From Muraenolepis orangiensis (Eukaryota > Chordata > Actinopteri > Gadiformes > Muraenolepididae): 64,000 nucleotides of DNA. Positions 32,601-44,740 of the stretch are shown in pieces. The stretch lies in contig CM051007.1 in the NCBI GenBank assembly GCA_027704905.1, positions 17,476,063 to 17,540,062 on the forward strand. Reading direction: 5' to 3'. Position numbers and translations under genes: made by a program. Every line of letters starts with the position of its first letter. Positions within the stretch are counted from its first letter, which is position 1. The notes under the pieces are model-generated. The model saw only the letters and a program-made list of their open reading frames with translations. It did not search any database and had not been told where the DNA came from.

Positions 32601-35212
32601 GTAGCCACCGCCGCCGCGAGGCCTCATTAAAAACGGCACCGCTCGGAGGCAACCGTGCCCCCAGTGTGTTCACCACAGCTGCTCCCGTTAAGAGATGTAA
32701 TAGACGCGCCCACAAAGGAAAAAACAACCAAAGGGTTGTGGAGTGGTGAGAGCCCAATGGTTGTGTGGTTTCCAACCCCACAGTTTACCTCCAGATGTCC
32801 TTGAGCAAGGTGCCCAACATCTGTCTGTCGTCCGTCGTCCGTCCGTCCCCCCCGACATTGACATTTGAACAGATCAGACTTTCAGTCCCCTTATTGTGTG
32901 TGTGTGCCCCCCCCTTCCCTGCAGAAGCGAGACGAGCGCACGGTGAAGAGCACGGCTGTAAGGGTGGTGGACTTTGGCAGCGCCACCTTCGACCACGAGC
33001 ACCACAGCACCATCGTCTCCACGCGCCACTACCGAGCCCCGGAGGTCATACTGGGTCCGTTGGGTCATAGCAACACACACGCGCGCACACACTCTTTTCA
33101 CACCAAGTATGCTTTTGTGTTCAGGCTGAAATGAAACACTCAACATGATCGTTATTCACACCCTGATATGTTTTCTCCGGAATCTTAGTTCACCTGTGAA
33201 ACGCATTGTGTCCACATGGGGCCTCCCTCATGGTGCCCTCACACCATAGTGATCACCAGTTGCGTATAGTTGCGAATAAAAAATAGTGGTCATAAGTTCC
33301 GAACGCAACTCACACGCAACTAATAGGTTTTATAGGTTTGAAGTACACAACAAGCTCGCAGGTGATCGCAAACACACGCAGAGTTCAATGTTCAATAATT
33401 CTCTGCGAATGCCTGCGATCACCAACAGGTACACAACTCATAAGTTATGAACGCAGGTCCAAATTTGAGGTATCTGGCCAGGTTTTGGGGTCAGTTTTAT
33501 CCCCCATGTTGACTCTTCGATGACCAAATCAGAAGGAATCCACATCGCGCTCCCACACACACGCCACGCCCCCCTCTCTCTTAAAGGGGTAGGCAGCTTT
33601 GCCCTACATGAACCTACTGGTATAACAATTGAATCGGCTCCGCTTTTATAGGTTTTTATCACGTGACCGATATTCGCAAATACCACGCAACTAGCACGCA
33701 GGTCAAATGCAACTTGTAAGTTTTGAACGCAACTCACATGCAACCCATAGGTCGAAATAGGTTACAAATTGACAAAATTGTTGATTTTGGTGCGTATACA
33801 AATATTTTTTACACGCAACTCATAGGTTTTAGCATATGCTATGGTGTGAGGGCACCATTAAGAATTTGTTATTTTTATCTAGGCCTTTCTTGCGGACGAG
33901 GTGAAACAGAATCTTATCTTAGCGGTAAATGTGTTGAAATTTGACCCCTCCCCCGAGTCTGGCTGCTTCTCTTGCACAGGGAGTTATATTGAGAAGCGTG
34001 TTTGGTTTCCCCCCTGTAATCGGCTGAAGCTGCTAAACCTTGGACAGTCTACTCAATGAGTGTAGTGAAGACATTCTTTTGTGACGTTTTAGTGATCTTC
34101 CTGGCTTTCCCATTCTGTTTTTATGAATTTGTTTGGGGGGAAAAACTATGACCGCGTAAGAGTCTAATTCTAATTGGATGTTTACTTAATTTAAAATTTG
34201 ACAACCAGTGTTGCTTTCTCGCTTATAGACCCCTTTTTTAAGATGATCATCTCCGTTGTAGGTCCCTCTGCCTTGTACCTTTTTTAACCTTAGCTCATGT
34301 TTTGTGGGGTTTGTTTGTTTTTCTTCGTTAACCCTGCAGAGCTCGGGTGGAGCCAGCCGTGTGACGTGTGGAGCATCGGCTGCATCCTGTTTGAGTACTA
34401 CCTGGGCTTCACCTTGTTCCAGGTACCTCACTCATTAACTCACTTACTCACTCAGGGTGGGCCTGTGATGTGGCAATGAATCAGCTGCTAGCTGCCAGGG
34501 CTGCCGTGACACCATATGTAGGAGAATTCTCATTATTATAAACCCATTATCTTCACACACACACTCTCTCTGCACCCGATCTTCCCTGTACATTACAGAC
34601 ACATGACAACAGGGAACACCTGGCCATGATGGAGAGGATCCTCGGACCCGTGCCCTCCAGGATGATCCGCAAGACACGGTCAGCACACACACTCACTCAC
34701 TCACTCACTCACTCACTCTCTCTCTCTCTCTTAATTATCAACGATATACGCTGACACCCCTCCAACAGGAAGCAGAAGTACTTCTACCGGGGCAGACTCG
34801 ACTGGGACGAGAGCTCGTCTGCTGGGAAATACGTCAGGGAGAACTGCAAGCCTTTGCGGGTAAGGACAAGACCGGTTGTGGGATGAAGAGACGTGTAGTC
34901 GTTCTTTATCGGTCCTCCAAGAGGAGATTAATGAACCTTAATACTGTACAGGGACTCGTTTGAAAGAGAGCCGATTGGTTACCGACGGTCGCCGGCATTA
35001 ACCCGACTCTCTCTCTCTAGCGGTACCTGCTGTCGGAGGTGGAGGAGCACCACCAGCTGTTCGACCTGATCGAGAACATGCTAGAGTACGAGCCGGGCAA
35101 GCGGCTGACACTGGCCGACTCCCTCAAGCATCCCTTTTTTGAGGGGGGCGGTGCTGACGCCGCCGCCGCCGCCGGCAAGAACTGGGAGGGCAACCGGGAC
35201 ATCAGCCGGTGA
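26691..35212 (+). CDS. clk2: CDC-like kinase 2, LAMMER family (12 exons, 526 aa)
   Basis: A nuclear dual-specificity kinase that phosphorylates SR splicing factors. Exons: 26691-26884, 27039-27312, 28781-28871, 29806-29872, 30343-30459, 30672-30838, 31498-31592, 32925-33054, 34340-34422, 34599-34678, 34769-34859, 35021-35212. Phases close to 527 codons. The N-terminus (MPHTRRYSSSDRGSRSSYQD) matches CLK2 MPHPRRYHSSERGSR; residues 1-185 are Arg/Ser-rich. The kinase domain starts near residue 187 with LGEGTFGRV, then VALKIIKNVEKYKEAARLEI, catalytic HTDLKPEN, DFGSATFDHEHHSTIVSTRH, and the family signature EHLAMMERILGP. It ends with DISR as in mammalian CLK2. A short Ala run near residue 512 (GCC repeats) is a local addition. 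The donor of exon 8 (GTCCGT) is off-consensus. Exon 3 could begin 3 nt earlier. Confidence 0.93.
33231..33857. mobile_element. Non-coding inverted-repeat element (MITE-like) in clk2 intron 8
   Basis: Perfect 19-bp terminal inverted repeats: TGGTGCCCTCACACCATAG at 33231-33249 and its exact complement at 33839-33857. The 627-bp interior has many variants of CGCAACTCATAGGTTTT and its complement, and no coding frame. No clear target-site duplication, so the superfamily is undetermined; AT on both sides (CAT/GG...CC/ATT) is the only match. Confidence 0.85.
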
Positions 35213-36425
35213 TCCCCGTGGACTCCCGAGACAGACGGACCGATGGATCAGATGGATATTGAGGTTGTGGGTGTTCCTTTTTTTGGTTGTTTGGTTTGGT
35301 GTTTTGACGCAGGTGCGCTTTGGATCGCACTCACTCCGTTCGCTCGTTCGCTCCCTCGCCCCCTCCCCCCCGGAGTCTTCCACGGGGCCTGGGAAGGAAC
35401 TTTAAAAAGCACTCCGAGGAGAGCCAAAGAGAAACCCCCCGCCCCCGCTGTACGTTTCACCCACAGACTCCTGCTCTAAGATGGCCTACGATTGTTTTTA
35501 AAAACACAAACTGTAGCCCTCTCTGCCCTGACACGCACGCACGCACGCATACACACACACACACACTGCCGTCCTTTTTCCGTCCCCGTCTTCGTTGTTC
35601 AGTTCTACTCTTTTTGTCCCTTTTTGTATTCGTGTGGTCAGCATGTCAGCTGAAGACCCGGCCTCTCTTAAAAAGTGGAAGAGTTGGATGGAGTGTGTGT
35701 GTGTGTGTATCAAAAGGTTGTCTGCTGTTTTGAGCTTCAATCTGTCTTCCAGTTGTGGTATCTAGTGCTGCTGCCGCTTGTCGTTACCTGGGTGCGGTTC
35801 AAAGGCACACGGAGGTCGGAGGAATAACTGAAATGAATGGATAAAAAGAAAAAAATACACATTTTCAAAGTCAGTCTTTAGCTATTGAGGATGCGTTCGG
35901 CGTTCAAACGTTTCAGCATCCTTTTTTCTTTTTTTTTTATAATGGGCCGTACACTTTGACCTGCCGGGAATAATAGATATTGTACAATAGGACTTCCTTT
36001 CAAGTGTTTAAATTTCCCCTCTCAGTCCGCCGGGGGGGGGGGTTGCTCTCCAGGGTGAAAGCAATGTGTTGGACACTCCAGAACAGCAGGCTCTCTGTAG
36101 CTGGCCTTTTTGAATGGATGTGTATCCTGTTTCTGTTACAATATGCAATGGGTATTTGTTTTCTTCATTTTTTTTTTTGTATGTGTTTCCCCCTCCTGCA
36201 CTTTTTTTATGTACACTTCTGAGTTATGCACGCCACAACACCCCCCCCTCCCCCACCTAGAAATGCACACACACACACACATGGGGACACCCCTTTTGCT
36301 ATATTTATTATGGAATTAGCGGGCCATGCCCCTCTCACCCTGTATGCCCTCCCCTCCCCTTCCAACCCTGTACATGAGTCCTTTTCTATGACATGATGTA
36401 AGCGTATTAAAAACTTGTACATATG
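35213..36425 (+). other. clk2: clk2 3' UTR
   Basis: Follows the TGA at 35210-35212. It contains CA and GT runs, a G run near 36030 and an ATTAAA at 36406-36411 as the likely polyadenylation signal. Confidence 0.55.
36406..36411 (+). terminator. clk2: Candidate polyadenylation signal of clk2
   Basis: ATTAAA in AGCGTATTAAAAACTTG, about 1.2 kb after the stop, followed by a GT-rich stretch. Confidence 0.45.
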
Positions 36426-37543
36426 TATGATTTGTGTAGAATTACAGTAAAGTTGTCGCCAAACGGTGCTGCTGCCGACTCTGTCCAATTTATTCCGTCG
36501 CTTATCTTAATGCGGCCCAGACGGCGCTTACAGTTTGGCATTTCAAACCCCACATTGTCGATTCAAACATGGTGGCTTTTTAGGCAGATGTCCTTTCAAA
36601 ACGGTCGATTCTGATAATGGATATTAAAGAGCTGATATACTGAAGTTAACTGAATGTGGACAATCTGACATGCTTCTTCATAGTTCATGATTCAAGATGA
36701 TTTATGTATTGCCATATGCAACAGCACAATGTAAAAGTACAATGGAATGCTAAATCCCCATTTCCTCCCGCGGTATGAATTTTCTACAACAATACTAAAC
36801 TATCCTATACTTAATGCTATACTATACTATAAATAACACTTCTACCTATGATATGCTATACCTTATACTATAAACACTGTATAGTGTATATAATATGGTA
36901 TAGTATTAACAATACTGTACACAATCAAAATAATGTGACTGATGGATATATACATAAGGTGAGTTGTGCAAAAAGCATTTTTAAGTGCCAGTAGTGCAGC
37001 AGCATCATGAATACAGTGCAGTAACTAGTGAGTCCTGTAGTCCAGCAAAAGTATGATGAAATGTATATAGATGACTGATCTATTAGAGGTGCCTCCTAGC
37101 AGTTTAGTAGGCACACTGCCTGTGGATAAACACTGAACAACAGTCTGATGTAGGTGTCCCTCCTGTCTAGGTGCTCCAGGGCCTTGTGTTGTGCCAGGGA
37201 GATGGCGTCGTCTACAGACCCGTTTGGTCTGTTTGCGAACTAGTGGGTTCAGGCAGTCCGGGATGGTAAAGTTTGTGTGACACGACCAGTTTCTCCAGGA
37301 ACTTTATGACTATGGGTGTTTAAGGCAGTGGACGATAATCATTGAGGCCTGTTACCTTGTTTTTTTGGGGGTAACACACAATGGTCTCTTTGAAGCACAC
37401 TGGGATGACGGACTGTTGCAGTGATGTGTTGTAAATGTCTGAACACAGGAGCTAGCTGGTCCGCATAGGTCAAAAAGTGCCTGCCTTCACCCTCCTGAAG
37501 GTTCTGCGGACCTCGCACATTTGTAAAACATAGTCCTCTGGAT

Positions 37544-38316
37544 CAGTGGTTCCCAACCTGGGGGGCGCGCCCCCCTTGGGGGGGCGCCAAAGATCGCAGG
37601 GGGGGCGCCAGGCCTCAGATGATTTGAGGCCTAATATCATATTTCGATTTTTTTAATTTTTTTTTTAATTTTTTTTTTATTATTATTTTTTTACATATAA
37701 TTGTAACGCAATACATGATTGTCGCTAAAAGCCTTGTCTCTACATTACAATAAAATATAGAAATTTATTGATTAATTCATTTTAATAAAAATTCTACAAA
37801 TTAATCTGATACTCCTCCGATTCGCGCCAACATTGACGTTACTGTGTCAGCTTCCGTGGTAGTAACAGTTTGCTGTGCTTGCTAGCTAGCGACCAACTTC
37901 ATAAGGTGAATATTTTGTCTAAAAATGTCTGAAAAACGTAAAGGAGATGACAGCTCATCTGCAATCAAAAAGAAAATGAGGACCTACCTAGAGAGCTATC
38001 TTAACTTAGGTTTCATGGAGGGAACGGACAAAACCCGCCCAGAGTGTGTGATATGCAGAGAGAAGCTAGCCAACGACAGCATGAAACCCTGCAAAATGAA
38101 GAGACACCAACAGACCATGCACCCAGAAACGGTCGGGCGTGATCGGGACTTTTTCATAAAGAAACAACAGTTTGTTAGGGCTGGCAGCGATGTACAGAAG
38201 GCCACCGAGGCCTCTTTTGAATGTGCACTTTTAAAAGCAAAGGCAAAGTCCGGGGGGGGCAATTCCAACAGGAGTCATTTGGGGGGGCTCTGGGTGAAAA
38301 AGGTTGGGAACCCCTG
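37544..38316 (+). mobile_element. Non-autonomous hAT transposon with BED-finger ORF
   Basis: Begins CAGTGGTTCCCAACC and ends GGTTGGGAACCCCTG (imperfect terminal inverted repeats), flanked by identical 8-bp duplications CTCTGGAT at 37536-37543 and 38317-38324, the hallmark of hAT insertion. At 773 bp it is far too short for a full transposase gene, so it is an internal-deletion derivative. Its interior keeps the N-terminal coding part described separately. Confidence 0.93.
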
Positions 38317-38326
38317 CTCTGGATGA
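37925..38326 (+). pseudogene. hAT transposase N-terminal fragment with BED-type zinc finger
   Basis: A 133-codon frame starting MSEKRKGDDSSSAIKKKMR. Around residues 40-65 it has CVIC, KLANDSMKPCKMKRH and QQTMHPE, the C2H2 spacing of BED fingers in Zaphod/ZBED-like hAT transposases. The RNaseH-like catalytic core and dimerisation region are absent, and the frame runs out through the element end into flanking DNA, with the stop at 38324-38326. Possibly translated but not a transposase. Confidence 0.8.
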
Positions 38327-38579
38327 ATGTCCAATTTGTTGGTCGGCTCATAGTTCCCCCTTTCAAAGCGAGCATAAAACGTGTTCAGCTCATCTGGTAG
38401 GGAGGCGTTGTTGTTGACTCCCCCTGAGCTCCCCTTCTAGTTGGAGAGGACCCTCAGACCTTGCCACATACATCTGGTGTCAGAGCCCCCAAACTGGAAT
38501 TCCTGTTTTGGGTCCACTATTGAGATTCATGCAATGCATGGTTTTTATAATATCAAATATAACATCCGATCACATTAAG

Positions 38580-39250
38580 AACCCTGTCTTGGTGGTGCAG
38601 TGAAGAGAGCTGTTGGTTAAAGGCTCAGTGGATCTGGGTTCAAGTACGGCAATGGCTTTTTCATGGCAACCTTTCCTGCAATATCATGTGCATTTTATTG
38701 TCAAATATGGAGTGTTCCTTAACCCTGGAAGTAGAGGATCAAGTCCCACTGAGGTAGGTCTCCTTGGCAGTGTAATTATTCTGTAATTGTTATGTCAAAT
38801 ATAACCGTCAACTATGTCTTAAGTCAGTGTCTCTGTGGCCTAGTGGAGTGAACTGGTGGAGATTCAAGTCTTACTGAAGTTGGACTCCTCCCACTGTAAT
38901 TACATTGGAAAAGTAACCATGTTGTCTAAATGTAAGGTAAAAAATGCCCGCCGACTGTTATATTCAGTGTCTCTGTGGCCTAGTGGAGTGTGTGGTTGCT
39001 GAATACCCTGGAAACACAGGTTCAAGTCCCAGTGAGGTTTGTCTACTTGGAAATGTCAGTTTTTTGTGAAGTAACAATGTTGTGTAAATGTAATGTCAAA
39101 CTGCCGACCATATCACAGGCATGGTCTCTGTGGCCTAGTGCTCTCAGTTTGTGCAGTGGAGAGAGCTGCTCCAGTTCTGGAGACCGGAGATTCATTCCTG
39201 GTGAGTCCTAGCCGATCATGTGTATGTATATAATGTAACAAAATCATGTG
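38580..39250 (+). repeat. Tandem array with tRNA-like A and B boxes
   Basis: Five degenerate units of about 100-170 bp. A-box-like TGGCCTAGTGG occurs at 38836, 38976 and 39130; B-box-like GGTTCAAGTCC variants occur at 38637, 38736, 38861, 39019 and 39188. Between them recur ATGTCAAATATAACC-like phrases. No unit folds into an obvious complete tRNA, so these look like SINE-head-derived tandem copies. Confidence 0.6.
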
Positions 39251-41534
<2,284 letters not shown>

Positions 41535-41686
41535 TCTACAACTTGAGCGAGTAAGCGGCCACAGCCATCGCTGTTGGGAGACGAGACAAATCGGGGAAAG
41601 GCCTTCCGCATCCCCATCCGTCCGACGTGCCTCCAGAGACCCCCACCCACCCCAACCATAACCCCAACCCTAACCCTAACCCCGCT

Positions 41687-43443
41687 ATGGATTCCATGAA
41701 GTCCCTTGGCACGCCCCTCCGGCAGTTCACCAGCTGTGTGTACAGGACCATCCCCGGCGGCAAGAAGGTGCCGTCCGTCCGCAGGAACAGCTTTGCGCGA
41801 AGGAAGAGCGTCGGAGCGCGCCGCATGTCGCTTCCCTACATGGGCATGGGCATCGGCAGGAGGAAGTCCCTGCCCTGTGCCAGTAGCACCAGCCAGAAAG
41901 TCCCAGACTCCTGGCTCAGGGTGTACCAGGACGACATCAAGAAGGAAAGGTATGAGCTCACTGTTATACTATAGAGAAGAGTCATCGCCCCCGGGGTATA
42001 GAATGTAGCAATTCAAATTATGCATGATAAATGTACTGGTTATACAATTGTGTATATTTACATATTTTCATACAACCAGTACATGAAAATATGTAAATAT
42101 ACACAATTGTGTGCACTTTTGACTGCAGTAACAGAGGAAAAGTGGTTCTATCTGTACGGTTATCTGCATTTATGTAGTGATTTTCTGACCTGTGGCCACT
42201 CAAAGGGATTTACAATTTGTGCCTCACCTATTTATTACACATACACATTCACGGCAGTGTCAACCATGCAAGGTAAAACTGGACACTGGCATACCTACAA
42301 CCCTGTGAGCTACACCTGTTGTCTCTACCTTTGCTACAACAGGCCTTATGCTGCCGGATAACCATCTATTGTCATTTTGGGGAATGGAAGGGTTTCAGCC
42401 TTTCTTTTGAAACCATTTAATACTATATACATTGCCTAAATGACATAGGTGGTAGGTGGTTTCTGGCTGGATAAACCATGTGACCAGTCTCTACAATTAC
42501 TTGGGATTAGCCCCAACTGCAAGCAGGTAAGCCGCTTGGCAGGTGTGTGTGTGTGTGCACAGTCACAGTCGCCAAAGATCGTGTGTTTATTATTTTGTTA
42601 TTTTGTATAAGGAAACGACAGCAAGCAGTGATGGCCAAAAAGAACGCACAGAGGACAATAAGAAAGACCCACTTCAGGACACAGCACTGTCTTCCAAAGG
42701 TAGGCTGGAGGCTGCCAGAGTGTCTAAATATGCACACAATGTTTGTCTCTTAGCGGTACAATTGAAGAAAAAACAAACCTTAAACTTGTAACCAAAGGGC
42801 TTTTTTTTTCATTTGGATATGTAGAACCCCCAAAGGGTGTTTGGTTCATCACCCCATCTGGGTGGCTCACGACAGCCAGTTCTTGCCAGAACCCTGGCAA
42901 TACCTGTTGCTTGGCCAGAATACCAGGGTTAGCACGCCCTACTCCGAGTCCTGTCTGTGTCCTAGGCTGATGTAATTGGCCTAGGACACACAGGACTCAG
43001 AGGAATAAGCACCCCCCTACTGGCCAAGCCAGCCCCTGCTTAGCTTTCAGAGAAACCGACCTTGCAAGGCAGTCAGCCACAGTGCTGACAAGCAAACCGA
43101 AGACCAACACCATGCTAAAACTGGATGCCAGATGTTGGGGTTTAACCCCACAAACCCCCTCTAGAACAACCCTAGACTGTCCAGAGGACAACGACCATTA
43201 ACTATACTCAAGAGATAATTTAGAGTTTAGTCATTTGGGTCCCAGTATAATGCATTTTCTTTTGTGCTTTACAACGCTTTTCTGTAGAAGCCCACCAACC
43301 CTGCTAGAAGGCCTGCACCCAAGGGTCATCCCAAGTCATTCTTCGGCGCCTTCCAGGGCCTTAGCCTCAACGGGGTGATGGGCAGCGGACAGAGGGCCGC
43401 GGCCAGCCTCCCCGGCGGTGCAGACCAGTGCAAAGTTATGTAA
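41687..43443 (+). CDS. Unrecognised basic protein with CaaX-like tail (3 exons, 168 aa)
   Basis: Not recognised. Coding exons 41687-41949, 42612-42699 and 43288-43443 have GT/AG borders and phases that close to 169 codons; a leading 5' UTR part begins after an acceptor at about 41533. The N-terminal 65 residues are strongly basic with repeated kinase-like sites: RRNSFARRKS, RRMSLP and RRKSLP. A middle charged segment (WLRVYQDDIKKERKRQQ) looks helical. The C-terminal third has PARRPAPKGHPKSFFGAFQG and ends CKVM, which fits a farnesylation (CaaX) box. The clustered basophilic sites suggest a phospho-regulated, possibly nuclear or membrane-tethered protein, but that is inference. The clean frame across three exons and the poly(A) signal at 43727 argue that it is a real gene. 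Confidence 0.65.
42044..42110. repeat. Perfect 28-bp inverted repeat with 11-nt loop
   Basis: Arms 42044-42071 and 42083-42110 are exactly complementary, beginning ACAATTGTGTAT; the loop is ACAACCAGTAC. It lies in intron 1 of the gene at 41687. Confidence 0.95.
42890..43050 (-). repeat. Fold-back repeat with a 5S-rRNA-like block (SINE-like)
   Basis: Centre near 42975: GTGTCCTAGGC and GCCTAGGACAC are arms of an imperfect fold-back of some 60 bp per side. On the minus strand CTGAAAGCTAAGCAGGGG followed by GGCCAGTAGGGGG resembles 5S-derived fish SINEs. It sits in the last intron of the gene at 41687. Family assignment is tentative. Confidence 0.4.
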
Positions 43444-43726
43444 GGATCATCAGCACGCTGATGGGACTGAGAGGATGGAGGGAATGTGAAGAACAGGACA
43501 GGCAAGCGGTGGAGATCCCAGACAGACATCCCCAACTTCCGATGCAGACCGCCAAATCGTTAAACAAATTGCGAATTCTTTATCGGAAGTGTTTTTGGAC
43601 ATGTTAACATCCAATTATTAATCACAATCAGTGTGAACTGATAAAGAGGTGTAAGACCAGTTGGAATTTAGTTTGTTGCTTTGATTTTTTTTTTGTACGA
43701 GGTTGGTTCTGCCAATTGAATATTTT

Positions 43727-43732
43727 AATAAA
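43727..43732 (+). terminator. Polyadenylation signal of the gene at 41687
   Basis: AATAAA 284 bp after the TAA at 43441-43443. Confidence 0.65.
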
Positions 43733-43879
43733 AGATGAATGACATGTTTAAGCCCGATATTCATGTACAATATTAATCTCAAATTTAGTTTCACCTCACT
43801 TGTCAGTGTACATTTAAATACGGTTTAATTATACATTAAGAATTAAAAAAATTAACAAAGGGGGAAAAAACCCTTGTAT

Positions 43880-43885
43880 TTTATT
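43880..43885 (-). terminator. dnajc8: Candidate polyadenylation signal of dnajc8
   Basis: TTTATT on the plus strand, AATAAA on the minus strand. If used, the dnajc8 3' UTR would include the CA tract at 44043. Cleavage sites of the two convergent genes would then lie only about 100 bp apart. Confidence 0.4.
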
Positions 43886-44042
43886 TAACAGCACTAAAGA
43901 AGATACACATCCTAACATCCAGTACGAATCGAGACACCCGACAAGTAATTGCATTACCGCCATTTGTTTTCTGTTGAACCGCATTGGACAATTTTTTTAG
44001 GAAACCTACTGAAATCCAATCAAGAGATGAACATGGCACCAG

Positions 44043-44243
<201 letters not shown>

Positions 44244-44740
44244 CTCCCTGGAGGCCAGTGTTCAGATGAATACATCGAGTAAATACTGCAACCTTTTCAT
44301 CAGGTTTTGAGTTGTCGTCGTTGTCGATGCCGTTCCAATTCACATTCCTGGAAGAACCGCCAAGACCCCTCAACCGGCTCCTTATTGGCTCTCTAACCCG
44401 TCCCCGTAGACCACGTCGAAATAGGCTTTACAAGCTCTAAGAAGAAAATCAAGACTACAACTACAGTTCGATGTGAGAAATTAATATTGAATCCTCCCTC
44501 CTGCCCCCCCTCCTCCTCCTTTTGTGCCAAATGTCATCATATTCTCATACAGGTTCCAGACTCACGAATGTGTACAGTAAAAAAAGAAAATATAGAAACT
44601 TCAAAAAAAAAAAAAACTACAATTCTTGAGGGGGGGGGGGGGGGGGGGGGAATTGTCACGTGAACCGCTGCAAAATGACGGCAGACCTCTTGCGTGTGGT
44701 GGTGGTGTTGGTGTTTTGGAAGTGATGAAACGTTGACGTC

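Larger units (their letters stand above)
36690..38510 (-). mobile_element. Antisense LINE fragment, interrupted by a hAT element
   Basis: Read on the minus strand, about 37250-37500 gives pieces of a reverse transcriptase related to the 21-25 kb copies: YADQLAPVF, then CFKETIVCYPQK, then VTGLNDYRP. The 3' end lies at 36690-36800, where the phrase shared with 17361 and 61790 occurs. The segment 38325-38510 appears to continue the same LINE beyond the hAT insertion. Heavily decayed. Confidence 0.65.

Noticed and set aside
38588..39220. Functional tRNA genes
   Set aside because: A and B boxes are present but I could not form a cloverleaf with an anticodon arm and acceptor stem.
41661..41684. 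Interstitial telomere (CCCTAA) and the similar CCCTTA run at 63984-64000
   Set aside because: Only two or three units each; too short to claim telomeric origin.
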